Source: Magnolia sinica (lineage: Eukaryota > Streptophyta > Magnoliopsida > Magnoliales > Magnoliaceae). Taken from it: a DNA stretch of 64,000 nt. A program made the position numbers and the translations under genes. Below the pieces are notes generated by a model, which had not been told where the DNA came from, did not search any database, and saw nothing but the letters and a program-made list of their open reading frames with translations. The DNA lies in assembly GCF_029962835.1 (NCBI RefSeq), contig NC_080582.1:24374032-24438031 (forward strand), written 5' to 3'. Below are positions 1 through 12,327 of the stretch, piece after piece. The number at the start of each line of letters is the position of its first letter. The first letter of the stretch is position 1.

Positions 1-1578
1 CAAGGATCAATACACAGCACCCGACTCTTAGGCCACAAAGGCTAAAGATCCACTCAATGAACCTCACCAGTTTATGCTCCCATAAGCAAGGGTCAATACA
101 AAGCACCTAAGTTTTAGACTACACAAGTCAAGGACCTACACAAGGACCTAAGAGTTTATGCTCTCCACAGAGCAAGGGTCAACACAAAGCACCCCCACAT
201 ACACTCCTGACGGAGGCCTCCTATGAGGACTTGCAAGGGGTGAGAAACACCTTAGACCCAATCCTACAAAAGGAATGATCACAAGGGTCCTCTGGACTAT
301 AATGATTTACAGATAAGTAGATGAGCCTCATTTAGCACGTTGTCGAAGATCTCCTCCTTTGTTGATGAAGAATCTTCAGCTTCCTTGAACCGCAACTCAG
401 AAGATGTACCAATACATGGCGACGGGTTTGGTCAAGGATATGATGGAATCCTACTCTATTAAATTTTTTCCTATAAGGGAGATAGAGCGATTCCAATCAT
501 TTATGCATTCAAGGCATCCCAGCTTAATGATTTTCCATTAAGGTGGTAGCTGTAGGATCCTTGAATGCGAAAGTTCATTCCCCAATCCACTCTATTGAAT
601 GTTAATGATAAGGGTGGATTAGAGGATGAACTTCCATGAGAGAAAAGGCTTAGGGTATATGATCTAGGGTTAAACACGTAAAAGCACTCTCTATTTTCTC
701 TCTCAACAACCAAGGGCAAGCTCTCATTAAATAGGAAAAAGGTTCCAACGGATATAAAACAGTCACATTTTTAACAGATTTTAATATCATCGAGCGTGTA
801 CTCTCAATAGCATCGACTGGCCACTCGATGACACGAACTAAACTGTCAAATGCTTTTGAAAACCTTTTGCCAACTGGTCAAGGAAATCAAACGAGCGTCG
901 ATGTCATCAAATTTCAAACTCCGATTTCATCGACACGAGGTTCGATTCCTCAACATTTGAAAATGTGAGAGCACTTGCCTTTGAAAAATTTCAAGTGAAT
1001 GATATGATCGAGCATCACTCGATATCATCGAAATTTAAATATTGATGATATCGAGCTAAGTGTCGATTCATCGATAATTCTAAGGAATTTTCCTTTAAGC
1101 TTGTTAGACAGTTCATATCCACTTTCGATGACATCGACCATGCCTCGATATGATCGATATTTAAATATCGATTTTATCGAGTGACTCTCGATCTGAGAAA
1201 AATATCCTGAAAACTTTGTTAGAAAAATTTGTGTCCCAATCCGATCACATCGAAGGGCTTCCGATATCATCGAAATTTAAATTCCAATAATAGCATTTTA
1301 GACACAACAGACCTGATGTCAATTTTATCGAGTCTATTCGATGGACTCGAGATTCAATTTTCAATGATATTGAACCGTCTATCGATACATCGATAATTTC
1401 GTCCAGTGATCTTTGTGGTTGCCGGACATCTTATGTCCTCATTTCGATAATATCGAGTGAGCTTCGAAGACAACGATAACAAGGTTCAATTTCATCGATC
1501 CATGTTTCGATAAATCGACAAAGGTAGAAAACTTAAGGATTTTTCTGTTTTTGAAAAAAAGTTTTCTAGCCAAAAAAC
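1..1578. repeat. LTR-like non-coding sequence with palindromic TCGAT motif cluster
   Basis: No gene is visible. From about 780 to 1510 the sequence repeats short self-complementary motifs such as TCGATATCATCGA and ATCGATGTCATCGAA with diverged spacers. To the left lies AT-rich sequence with an AATAGGAAA-like stretch near 730. This resembles the U3 plus R/U5 layout of an LTR read on the minus strand, but no end pair was confirmed. It is continuous with sequence after 3419, because a solo LTR (1579-3419) is inserted between. Short open frames here show no recognisable domain. Confidence 0.4.
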
Positions 1579-3419
1579 TGAAATGGCTTAGCTATATGTC
1601 CTAGAGGGGGGTGAATAGGAGATGCCAAAATAAAACTTTAACAGCAGAATAAAGAAAGATAGATAGCTAAATAAACTAAATCAAATCACAATGCTGAAAT
1701 AAAAGTAACCTTACTAAACAAGTATTGAGAGGTTGATACGAATTCAGTTCTAAGGACAATCTTACACCATAAAAACCAAGGGTTTATGGCCGGACAACCT
1801 TATTTCTAGAACATCCTTTGTATCAAAAACTCAAACCGGAGAGGAATAAATAAATAGCAAGGAATTGAAATAAATTGCAGAAATTTAAAACTAAATTATT
1901 ACAACATTCCCACTTTGCTTGAAATGTAAATTTTACAACATTCACATCCACACATACATTCCACAAATCTGAATGAAAAGAAATATAAAACTTAAGCAAG
2001 CATTCAAACCATAAGACAAAGAGTTATAGTGGTTCGCCTGTGTGTACACCAACTGTTCAACAACAGCCACACAGTGCTGCTCCACTCCTAATATCCTCAC
2101 ACAAGGGATATCAACGTTCACTATCAAAGATAGGTTTTCCAGGTTCACCCAAAACCTTCACAATTGCATTTTTCTCTGTGGGCTTACACAATTAAAAAAA
2201 CTCCTCTTCTGAGTTTTCATGGCTCTCCTCAGATAACCAATAGAATGAGATTTTTATGGCAAATTCTAAAAGAAAACCAAATAAAAGTAAATTACACAAA
2301 CGTAAAATACCTGAATTTCTCCTTCGTTGTAGCAGCCCAGAAGAACCAAGTCAGAGTAGAGATTTGAATGTTAAAGTTTAATGTCCAATACTCATTTTAT
2401 AATGGTTCTAAGTTCTAACAGATTTTAAATTAAACCAATTTGGCGTAGCTCTATTTGATTTTGATTCCAAGAAGATGGAATACAACAATTCCACTTTTCA
2501 AATAAGATTGGAATACAGGAACAAAATCAAATAAGGAAAGCTAAAGAAAGAGAATATTAAATATGCACACTTAGCTTAAAATGGAGCATAAACTTATCTC
2601 TCAGAAGGCCAAATTAAATTAGCTTCAATTTCTTATTTTATTCTAAGATTCGTACTCTATTTATAGGTGAGCAAATCACGTCTTCGACTGGTCTAAAGAC
2701 CTTTACGACTGGTCGTAGAACCAACAGATATACGAAAATTCGAGTGCGATAAGATCTGGTAGTTTTATGACTGGTCATAGGTATTCTACGACTGGTCGTA
2801 GGTCCCCTTCAACTGGTCATAGGTTTCACACGACTAGTCGAAGCTAGCCAATCTTTAATGTTGTACATTGAGTCATAGCTTTACGACAGGTCGAAGAAAC
2901 AGTCGACACTATTCATACGACTAGTTGAAAAAACCCTAAGACTAGTTAAAGCCAAACCAAAAATATTCGAATTTTGTAACAAACTTATGATTGATCTAGA
3001 AAATTCTTAGACAGGTCGAAGCAGTGCTAGGACTAGTCGAACAAAGTCCAGGACTAGTCTTAGAACAGCCTAAATTCACATATATAAAACATATGAATTA
3101 TGTATCCAGAATGACCTACTCTAAAGGTTAACCTAAGGTCAGTCATACCTCAATAGTGAAGTAAGGACATTGAACATAGGAGACAAGTGACCTTTGAAAG
3201 TAGCAAGGCTTGAAGTCTTAATGGAGCTCAAACTTGAAAGCTTCTTGAGATCTTGAGGTTGAACTTGAAAGCTTCTTGAGATCTTGACTTGTGAACAGTG
3301 CTTGTCATTCAAAGTTGATCTTGAGTAGTGCATTGTTCTTCACAGATGTAAGCTTCATAACAGTGTCTTTTGCACCACAAATTTGACAACAAAAAGGGCT
3401 ATAAACTATAGCACTTACA
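1579..3419 (-). mobile_element. Solo LTR of a SIRE-type Copia retrotransposon
   Basis: On the minus strand the LTR begins TGTAAGTGC near 3419, followed by a TTGTCAAATTT stretch. It ends with the CCTATTCACC..CCTCTAGGAC signature at about 1590-1610 and a terminal CA at 1579-1580. The same two ends occur in the solo LTR at 7809-9325, and the start recurs in the Copia LTR at 15134-15832. A TATA-like box (CTATAAATAG, minus) lies at 2657-2666. Flanks aaaac (1574-1578) and caaac (3420-3424) look like a 5-bp target duplication with one mismatch. No polypurine tract or primer-binding site follows, so a solo LTR fits. U3 carries the CGACTGGTCG motif cluster. Confidence 0.65.
2690..3065. repeat. Cluster of palindromic CGACTGGTCG motifs inside a Copia LTR
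   Basis: About a dozen diverged copies of a short self-complementary motif (CGACTGGTCG, CGACTAGTCG and variants, often followed by TAGG or AAG) are spread over some 375 bp at irregular spacing. It lies in the U3 part of the solo LTR, upstream of the TATA-like box. Spacing is too irregular for a simple satellite. Confidence 0.7.
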
Positions 3420-3781
3420 CAAACCCCAGGATGTTCTTTCCAATTTTTAAGGGTTTTAATTACCTAGTGTTTTGGGATATGGGATGTGAGGCTAAGATTT
3501 ACCTGTGGCGAGTTCGGGCACACATCCAGTTGAGGCAAACATTTGATCACTCTTCCTATGGGGCTCCTTTGTCTAGCTGACTCAATCCTCACGCTAATTA
3601 ACAAACCAGGGCACTTTCATTATGTACTTGGTGTGGCCACTTAGGCCCCAATTTGTTGTGGAAATGGGATTTCTACCCTTGATATTTTTGTGATTGTGGG
3701 CCCACACAAGGATGGGACCCATCTTGATGTATACATGTACATGGAGGAGCTCATAGTGGCGGAGCTCCTCCCATCTCCGTC

Positions 3782-3784
<3 letters not shown>
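3420..3784. other. Unassigned sequence, no gene seen
   Basis: This continues the sequence interrupted by the LTR at 1579-3419 and leads into the (TC)n tract. Short open frames have no recognisable domain. Nothing further can be supported. Confidence 0.4.

Positions 3785-3851
<67 letters not shown>
3785..3851 (+). repeat. (TC)n microsatellite
   Basis: An essentially uninterrupted CT dinucleotide run of about 67 bases, then a T-rich stretch. It produces an artificial poly-Leu/Ser reading frame that is not a gene. Confidence 0.95.
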
Positions 3852-3855
<4 letters not shown>

Positions 3856-4019
3856 CTTTTTATGGTGATGATGATGATGTGTGTGTGGCCTACCTAATAT
3901 TGCATGTATGGGACATCCACACCGTCTAGATTTTCTGGACGTTCAGATTTTTTTGGGCTACCTTACTGTCCATTTTCAGGCCCATTTGGATGAAGGTAAA
4001 ATGTAAATATCAGCCCGAT

Positions 4020-5095
4020 TCTGGGGCCGTGTGGCCCACCCTAGCGGACCCCACATGATGTGTGCATTCTACATCCGTGCCGGCCACCCGTGGGGCCCAC
4101 CTTGCTAGCGTCCAGTGGCTGGCTAGACAGTCCAGCACTACTGGTATCGTCCAGCAGGCATGGGTGAAGAGAAAACCCAAATATCAGCTTTATCCAAAAC
4201 TGTGGGCCATACGTGTGGCCCACCTTGATGATGTGTAGATCCACACCGTCTGTCCATTGATAGGGACAGTGGGTCCCAGCAGCTGTAGCTACTATTGACG
4301 TTAGCAAGTTCTTTGGACCGAACCATGAGGCATATGTTATATTCAAACCGTTAGTCCACCTGGCAGCAGGTGGGGCCCACCATGATGTAATGTTGTATCC
4401 ACACCGTCCAGCCTATTGACGGTGGGCCCCAACTATATAGCTGCTATAGGACATCAGCAAGTTCTGAGAGTTTGAACATGAGGTATATGTTATATCCCAA
4501 CCATTTGTCCATTTTTTAGACAGTGGGACCCACCCTGCACGTGTGGGGTCCCCACTATCCAGCCGGGACATGGACCCTACCTGTAATGTATGTGTTTCAT
4601 CCTCGCTATGGGATGCACCATGATGTATGGGCCTTATCCCCACCATCCAGATTGCTAGACGGTGGGAGTCCACCTTAATGTATGTGTTTCTCCAAGCCAT
4701 TCATCTGTTTTGACGTGGGATGGTGGGGCCCACCTTAAGGTATATGATGTATATCCACACCGTCCGTTTGCTGGATAGGTGGGGCCCACCTTGTGATGTG
4801 TTGTATATTCACACTGTCATGATGTACATATTTGATCTTAGTTGTCCATCTGGTAGGGCCCATTTGGAATGTACAGGGCCCACCCCCATGTGATGTATTT
4901 ATGGCCCATTGATGAGGCCCGATGTGATGTATTTGTGGCCCATTTGGTGAGGCCCATTGTGATGTATTTGTGGCCCATATGATGAGGCCCGATGTGATGT
5001 ATATGAGGCCCATTGTGATGTATGTTGGGCCCTTGTGTGAGGCCCATTATGATGTGTATGAGGCCCTTGTGTGAGGCCATAGGCCCACTATATGT
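4020..5095. repeat. Degenerate GGCCCACC / CCACACCGTCC tandem array
   Basis: Repeated units combine GTGGGGCCCACC, TTGATGTATG and ATCCACACCGTCC. Periods are about 100 bp at the left and collapse to about 35-40 bp (AGGCCCGATGTGATGTAT type) from about 4870 to 5070. The same core words occur in the fold-back MITEs at 38987-39390 and 42078-42594 and in the array at 34194-34805. Overlapping open frames across it are a by-product of repetition. Confidence 0.75.
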
Positions 5096-7774
5096 CAGGC
5101 TCTATGTGAGCCACTCCTTGGGAGCAATGTTGGTTAAATGTCTGCATTGATGGGCAATGATGGTTAAATGTCCACATTGTGACCTTCCCTTAGGCCTTTG
5201 TTAAGCCCATTCTCATCCTTCTCTAAGTGGGTTAACTCTAACTATTGGGCCCCATTAACATGTGCATGATCCATCTATTCATATTGGGCTAACCCAAGAT
5301 ATTGGGCCCCCATTAGTTGCTTGTAAGATTATTTGTTTTTAATCTTGGAGTCCATCTAGGACTTATTTGGGCCCCTAGGGCATCTAGCAGGGTATATGAT
5401 AGAATGGTGAAGGAAACTTGTTCCAGATCCTTAGGTTTATAGGTAGGTCATCTAGGCCCAACCTTGATATGAGGAGAGTCCATCAACATCGTAGATGGAT
5501 GGATCTGTGCTATCAGACTTGGTATATCCACAATTGAGGGTCAATCCTTATGTTATGGTTTAAATCGATTATCCATCTATGGACCCGGCCTATGGACCCT
5601 GCCTTGTATATAGGCCGGTTATCGATACCGATTATGAGTATGTGATAGCATAGCATCATGATACATGCCCATATGCATCATCTACATGTTTGTTATAAGA
5701 TATGGTTGACCATTGCATGTGTCATTGGGTAGGTTGTTTATGGGACTCCCTGATAGGCGGAGTTGTCCCAAATGAGCGCATTGTATGCGCTGGATTGATG
5801 CATGACTGGATTATGTGACTCATACATCTTGCATTGTGTGTTGTGATTATTGTACACCCTAGCAATATCAGGGCCATTGCCTCCACATGCTTATCATGGA
5901 TGGCAGGATTGGATATCAGAAATCTTCTCTTTACATGAGGCATGAAGGATGTCCCTGGGTGAAAGTCCCTAAACCTGACGGTACCAGAAGACCCTCCAAC
6001 GTCGAGACCGCATGGATACACAAGCGTATAAGGGCCAAATACCAGAAAGCCGCGTCTCCCACTGTGTCGCGGTTGGTTGGAAGGGGGTGTGGCCTTACTC
6101 GCCTGAGGGTAGGAGGCAATTGTTAGGTTGAGTATGACCAGCTCGTAAATGGGTCCACTATCAGTGTACTAGATAGATATTGGCTGACTATTGGCCAGGC
6201 GGATAGTAAAGTCTCTTCTGCTTGCACAGTTGTACGTTCAGTGTAGAGCGGAAATGTGGTGTATAGTGTATTAGAACCTGGTGATTATTCAGAGAGAACT
6301 GTATTGATATATAATGCTCCAGAGATGAGATGGATTAATATGTGGATTGGTGGTATACTTGAGCTACATCTTGCATATGACATTAGCTATGTAAGCCTTA
6401 CATCGTATGGTCTTGATGCGGCCGATAGATTCATGCCTTGCATCGCATGGTCTTGGTGTGGCTGATAGCATTCATGTCTTGCATCGCATAGCCTTGGTAC
6501 GGCTAATTACATTCATGGACTTACCAGTATATTTCGCATTACTCTGATATTGCATTCTGAGCACGCTTATATTGTGCACACACTTTCACCACCCTTTAAG
6601 TTTTCTATAAGCTTATGCACGATTAATGCATGCAGGTAACCTCGGGACACAGTCGTAGCTTAGTAAGAGCGGGAGCATGCAGCCGAGCTTCTAGAGATTT
6701 GTTATTATCATCATTGTACTTCCTTTATACACATTGTACCTTAAAATTTTTTATCATAGTAGATTTTTTTGATGTAGTTCTGGTTATTATTCGTGAGTAA
6801 TGCTTTTGGTTATGCTTATTCCGGAATAAATTCATGCTGAAAAATCCTCCTTTTAGGATCTCAGGATCGGAACCTGGTATATGGGTGTCGGGAGCTGAGA
6901 ATGGGGTACTACGAAGGCTGTCGGTGTCGAATTTGGCGATTGGGAATTTTGTGAGCTCGGTTTCTGAGTTTGGGGCTTGACATGGGTGATGACGGGTGGA
7001 TAATTATGGATGTTGTAGCACGTGCCTATAGGATCTAGTTATAGTATCGTTTCGCTAGCTCCCAGACCACCGACTATCGGCCTACTTTTGATGAGCTTGA
7101 CACTACGCATGTACGATGTACTTTCGCTGGTGACTGGCCACATGCATGGGTTTGGCCCAAAAGCCAACTGGATGAGCATCCCCAGTTGATGTGCACTCAT
7201 GCATCCATGTATTTAATAAGATTGCATCGTGTATTATTTTGAATGTCTTTTTGTTTATAACTATGCTTACCTAATGCGGCGGTGTGTAATCTTGAGGGAA
7301 ATTCACACTAAGCTAATGACTCATTCATCAAATATATAACAGTACAGCTAGTACAGGTGGCTTAAATGATATTCATGTTCAGACTGATGAGGAGCTGGGT
7401 ACAATTGTCAAGAATGCATGGCTGTATCTGCCAAGAGAAGCTGCGCAATCTTGCGGCTTAAGTTTATATACATTTTATTATTTCTCATGTGTTAAATTGT
7501 GTATTTTTTATAATTGTTAACATAGAGACATTGGTTTGTACAAGTCATTTAGGCAACTGCTCGTGTACTCTGAATGTAAATGTAAATTTTCCTTGTTTGA
7601 TTTATTCTTATTCTACCTAAATGCTCACTCTTTAAAAAATAAGAAAAATAAATAAATATATGTGGAAATTGGGTTATATTTAAAGGTAAACACTCAGGTT
7701 TTTGGGAATCAAGTCATATAGTCAGGTTTTGAAAACTCGAGGGGTTACATGGGTCCACTAAAAGCTTTTTGGTA
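5096..7774. other. Unclassified LTR-like non-coding DNA
   Basis: No coding domain is recognised. The stretch near 6630-6720 (GCATGCAGGTAACC, then GGGAGCATGCAGCCGAGC) and the end-like GGGGCTTGACA at about 6971-6981 resemble LTRs of Tat-lineage Gypsy elements; its complement TGTCAAGCCCC would be a typical LTR start. I could not pair it with a second end or a target duplication. From about 6980 to 7774 nothing specific is identified. The right edge abuts the gag relic of Gypsy element 1. Confidence 0.3.
6396..6517 (+). repeat. Three tandem units of about 41 bp
   Basis: Units start with CTTGCATCGCATGG or close variants at 6396, 6436 and 6477, each ending in a CATTCATG-like word. Such short internal tandem repeats are common in long plant Gypsy LTRs. 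Confidence 0.7.
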
Positions 7775-7808
7775 GTTGTTTATGGCATTTGATTGCTCAT
7801 TCAATATT

Positions 7809-9325
7809 TGTAAGTGCTTATAATTAAAGCACATATTAGTTTGTCAAATTTCGTAATCTAGTTACGATCGCAAGCTCGACTGAAAACAAGCTATCAACTC
7901 AATCAAGTATCTGGAAAGAAGATTCAACATCTTAATGCAAGATCATTCATGATTCGAAGTTCAAAACACTTCGTATGAGTCAACCTACACGTATAAACAT
8001 AGTTTGACCATAAGTTAGGTATATTTTACTCATGCATATCTTGAATCACATTTTATTTTAAATACACTCTAGTTAGGCCAGCCCAACATCCAGTTCGGCC
8101 AGCCTAACTACTTAGACCAACCATGCAAAATTCAAACAAAATTCAAATCTCATAAGATCTTATTTTACGATAGGTTCGGCTAGCCCAAGGTGGGGTTCGT
8201 CCAGCCGAACCTATCTTCGGCCAGCCCAAGGTTGTTCGGTTAAGTTTCCAGCAATGGAACGATTTCAGAATCCAGACCAATTAGGCTAGCCGAACCTAGG
8301 CTTAGGCCAGCCAAAGTTTTGAAAGATTTTATCCCGCGATTTCTAGATTCTGATTGGAACGTAATCTTTGGAGTTCGGCCAGCCAAACTACACAGATCCT
8401 TGGCTATAAATAGAGTCTTTCTCTTACATTCTAAATCACAAAAATTCATATTCTTTTATTGTATTGTAGAGAAAGATCCTTCAAGCCTCCTTAAGCTATT
8501 TGTATTGTAATTCATATTTTATTATTAACTTATTCTATTCTCCTTTTCAAACTTAGATTAAATCGTTTTGATAAGAGTAATTCATACTCTACTTTGAAAA
8601 GAATGAGAATCAAATCTGCAGTAATAGGGTTTCATTTATTACATTGAAAATCTTGTAGATCCCTTTGCATCTTTTTGTGTTGAACTCATACATCGGCTTC
8701 ATCAACATCCTAAGAACAAGATTACTGCACTTATGCTATAACTACGACTTCAACTCGCCAAATCAAGGATAAATACTATTTATTTTTAATTATTTCAGTT
8801 TGGATTTTTCTGAGATAACCTGAAAATCTCAGCGAGTTTGTTTGTGGTGACCTCATAAGATCACAAAGCGGGTTTGTTTATGGTGAACCCGTAAAATTAT
8901 AAGGTGGGTTTGATTGTGATAGCTCATGAAAATCACAATAACTATATAAGGTTGTTAAGGTGAACTTGAAAAACCTTGAAATAGTGAAAAGCCAAAATTG
9001 CGAGGGTAGTAATTTTGAGAGTGGAGTAGGTTGCATTAAAGCACCGAACCATTATAACTCTTTTGTGCATTGTGGTAATTGGATATTATTTATGTTATTA
9101 TGCTTTTCTTATTCTTTGCACGAGTTTAATACTTTGATTTGAAAGATGTCGTGAAATTGTCCTACCAAATCTTTTAGATGAAAGGTTATCCTACGAACTA
9201 TTTGGTATCAAGGATTCAATACTTTGCAATATTGTATTTAATTGATTCATTATTACGCATTGTATCGAATTATTTGGCATTGTCCTATTCACCTCCCTCT
9301 AGGACATCTATAGCTCGTCCCTTCA
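7809..9325 (+). mobile_element. Solo LTR of SIRE-type Copia with perfect target duplication
   Basis: The LTR starts TGTAAGTGC (7809) with TTGTCAAATTTC shortly after, carries a TATAAATAG box near 8405, and ends with CCTATTCACC, CCCTCTAGGAC and terminal CA (9324-9325). It is flanked by perfect 5-bp duplications atatt (7804-7808 and 9326-9330). Removing it rejoins the gag of Gypsy element 1, which reads on the minus strand on both sides. It is therefore a solo LTR left by recombination, younger than the Gypsy element. U3 (about 8070-8400) holds the palindromic TTCGGCCAGCCGAACC motif. Confidence 0.85.
8070..8400. repeat. Cluster of palindromic TTCGGCCAGCCGAA motifs in a Copia LTR
   Basis: Around eight diverged copies of TTCGGCCAGCCGAACC-type motifs, each a near-perfect palindrome, lie irregularly spaced in U3 upstream of the TATA-like box. 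The motif also occurs in the Copia LTR at 15220-15560. Confidence 0.75.
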
Positions 9326-10335
9326 ATATTTCTTGAAAAGCAGGAATTGTTGGGAAATTCTCAGTTATATGTATGTTACAAGCACAAATACTACAAACAA
9401 CTTTTGAAGTCTTTTCGGGTTCTACCTTCTTAAGCTTCATGGCCTCAACTTTTATTGTGAGTTTGGCCACTCCTGCATTTATATCTTCTTCCTCTTTTAG
9501 AACATAAATTCCTCCCCTTTCCCTTGATTGAGTAGACTTAAAAATGATAATTCTTGAAGAGGTATCCCATGATCGCTTGTTTTTAACAAGTTTATCAAAA
9601 TAATCCCATGCATCATCGGCTTCCTTATTCATGAATTCCTCATTACACATCATCTCCACAAATTGGCACATGGGTAAGGTCAATCCCTCATGGAAAAAGC
9701 TTGTTATATGCCATGTTTCGTAGCCATGTTATGGATATGAATTTATAAGATCCTTAAATCGCTCCCAACATTGGAAGAATTCTCATCCTCTTTTTGCACA
9801 AAATTCATGATTACTTTTCTTAAGGTATTTGTTTTATGATAGGAGAAGATCTTTTTAAGGAACTCCCATATTATCTCAACCTATATGCCAATGGACCTTA
9901 GTCTTAAGGAATGTAACCATGACTTAGCCATTTCTTTCAAAGAGAAAAGAAACAATTTCAGTCTAACTGTGACACGTTTGAGAAGTGTAATGTAGAAATG
10001 ATTTAATCGAACTCTTTCATATGCAAGTATAGACTTTCAGATTCTAGTCTATGAAACTTAGGGAGGAGTTGAATTACCCCTAGTTTAATATCTACAGTTC
10101 ATGCATTCAATGGAAATATCATGCAGGAAGGTATACTCAACCTCGTTGGTTGTAAATAATCTCTTAGAGTACGAGGCAGGGGTGCATTCTGCACCTCGTT
10201 TTCATCTTGAACTTCCTCAACTGGAGGTTGATGTTGATTTGTAGCCATCACTTCTATTGACTCAGATGGTCTCAAGTAGTGTCTAATCCTGTGATGGATA
10301 GGCAACCATTCGACTAATTCTCCTTCATTCAAAAG
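9326..10335 (-). pseudogene. Gypsy (Athila/Tat-like) gag relic, element 1
   Basis: Gag is the retrotransposon capsid protein. On the minus strand a start-like segment near 10332 (MNEGELVEW) leads into a diverged Retrotrans_gag region broken by stops. It ends in the 9285-9683 frame, which contains NEEFMNKEADDAWDYFDKL and a later C..C..N.H knuckle-like segment. The same protein appears in elements 2 (20592-21700) and 3 (31380-32460). Its 3' end continues at 7775-7808 across the Copia solo LTR. Downstream pol of this copy is missing. Stops and frameshifts make it non-functional. Confidence 0.75.
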
Positions 10336-10666
10336 ACGTAAGTGTTATCACGAACCCACTTGGGCATGAAACACTCTCAGCCCTCAAGTAATTAAACAAC
10401 TAAGCCTAAAAAGAAAAGTAGAAAAACTAAAATAAATAACAGATCCAGAAAAGATAAGAGAGAGGGTTGGAACAAAATTACCGAATAATAGTTGTTATGC
10501 TAGGATCCTGCAAAATAGAAAACAATGTTAGTTTCCAAAAATAATTTCAGAAAAAATCTTAACCTAAAAACATAGCAAAAAAATAAAACATAATCTTAAC
10601 CTATTTCTAATACCAATTAATTTTAGAAAAACATAGATATAGTCCCTGGCAAAGGCACAAAAAACT
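10336..10666 (-). other. Gypsy element 1 leader and primer-binding site
   Basis: Between gag and LTR lies an AT-rich leader. At about 10640-10661 the minus strand reads TGTGCCTTTGCCAGGGAC, a diverged form of the TGGCGCCGTTGCCGGGGA primer-binding site that Athila-type elements use (tRNA-Asp complement). It directly follows the LTR end, as expected. Confidence 0.65.
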
Positions 10667-11891
10667 TGTTTACAACCCCAGGTTTAGGGTCACGATATAA
10701 TAATAACTCGGTAAGACTGAGGTCGAATCCACAAGGACTAAACTTGTATGTATTCTAAAAATAACTAGAACTAGAACTAGAAAAAGATCTAAATTAAAAT
10801 CTGAATAATTAAGAGTACTGGTGAAGAATGTTGATTAAAACTTATGAATTTGAAGGTGGGAACTAGGGTGTCAAGGATCCACTTGTACCTATCAAGATGC
10901 TGCTTTAGTTGATTCAAGGAACACAATTGGAATTGGAGTCCTATTCTATCCAATTGGAAGATAAAGCAATTTAAATCAAATCTAAACTTTTCATTGACCT
11001 AATTCTCAATGGAGGAGAATTTTGATGATTGGAAGGGATTCCATCACCCTACCATGCCCAAAAGATGATGGTGAACAACAGGATTTACCAATCTCATAAT
11101 TTCAAAATAGGAAAAGAATATATCCAAAGCTATCAATGCATTTATTATAATTTAAGTCACAATAGATAATAGAAAACTAAAAATATTTATTTAATATCAA
11201 ACTATAAATCAATGAGGTTCAATAAGAACAAGAATCAAAGCAAGATAATCATCCAAACACGCTACAAGCTTCACCTCTTAGTCGTATCTAAAAGGTTTAG
11301 CCCACTATAGACATGATTGAAACCAAATCTCTTAAACAAATCATGAAAAATAAACTAGAGAAGAAGAAAAACTCTTTGGCACTGCTCCACCCTTGTGTTA
11401 TGCTCCTTGAGACCTTTCCAAACCCTAGAAGATGCTTTGGAATATCCTAAGGAGTCCTATTTATAGTTGTGGAACTCCAACTTTCGCACCTAGTTGGAAA
11501 AATCTAGAAACCGCCTCAAATTTATGCACACAATACAGTCTTCTAAAATAAACTAAGAGTTTCAAAATATGCTTTTTCGGGACAATTTCAGGAATATGTT
11601 TATTTTTAAGACAATTTCAAGATTCCTTTTCTTCACTTCAAATCTTTGATTCTCTTCATTCCTCACTTGGTTTTTTTTAAATCTTTGGCATGTGAATTTT
11701 TCATTAATGACTTCTAAATCTCCAAATCTTCATTTGGTAATCTTTTAGGCATAAATCTTCCTTTTGGTATCAATTTCACCTTAAGCTCTCGAAATCACCT
11801 CACACATGAAAATATGCATAATTAAATTGATTAAGCACTATCATGTTTATAAAACCAAGGTATAAATAGGAAAAATAAGTAATATTTCACA
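10667..11891 (-). mobile_element. 5' LTR of Gypsy element 1
   Basis: Read on the minus strand the LTR starts TGTGAAATATTAC at 11891 and ends AAACA at 10667, just before the primer-binding site. It shares blocks with the LTRs at 21988-23105 and 32782-34193, including AAGCTTCACCTCTTAG and GACATGATTGAA (plus-strand reading) and U5 CTCGGTAAGACTGAGGTCG. No coding sequence. Its outer end abuts a TRIM LTR, so the element inserted into TRIM DNA. Confidence 0.75.
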
Positions 11892-12226
11892 CTTAATAGC
11901 TGGCCCACATGTGGGCAGGCCCCAAGCTGGCTTGCAGACTACTATGCACACAGTGAATGTGGAACTTTGTCTCACATCGGAAGCATCGTCCGAAGTTGTA
12001 GTGGCTATAAGTTGGGTTCCTTCCTTAACAGGCATGAAGTGTTTTAGGGAAAATAAGCAATATTTCATACTTAATAGCGGGCCCACATGTGAGCAGGCCC
12101 CAAGCTGGCCGGCAAACTACTATGCACACAGTGAATGTGGAACTTTATCTCACATCGGAAGCATCATCTGAAGTTGTAGTGGATATAAGTTGGGTTCCTT
12201 CCTTAACAGGCATGAAGCGTTTTAAA
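11869..12226 (+). repeat. 178-bp tandem duplication fusing Gypsy LTR end with TRIM LTR
   Basis: Two units (from about 11869 and about 12048) each contain AAAATAAG.AATATTTCA, the terminus of the Gypsy element 1 LTR, then CTTAATAGC and most of a TRIM LTR (GGCCCACATGTG, CACATCGGAAGCATC, CCTTAACAGGCATG). The second unit thus carries about 20-25 bp of Gypsy LTR terminus with no Gypsy element behind it. Confidence 0.75.
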
Positions 12227-12327
12227 ACCTGTGAGCTTCAGCAAAACGTACAATATCATGTGATATGGGGATGGGCCTTACAAGCGATATCAAAGCCGAG
12301 GACGGCTTTACCCTTAGTGGGGGATAT

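Noticed and set aside
3690-3929. 79-codon frame over the (TC)n tract
   Set aside because: Low-complexity poly Leu/Ser translation of a microsatellite.
5722-6126. Overlapping frames on both strands at 5.7-6.1 kb
   Set aside because: No domain or homologous pattern; non-coding LTR-like DNA is more likely.
3660-6981. One 3.3-kb LTR running from TGTTGTGGAAATGGG to GGGGCTTGACA
   Set aside because: Flanks give no target duplication and the ends do not match a single family.
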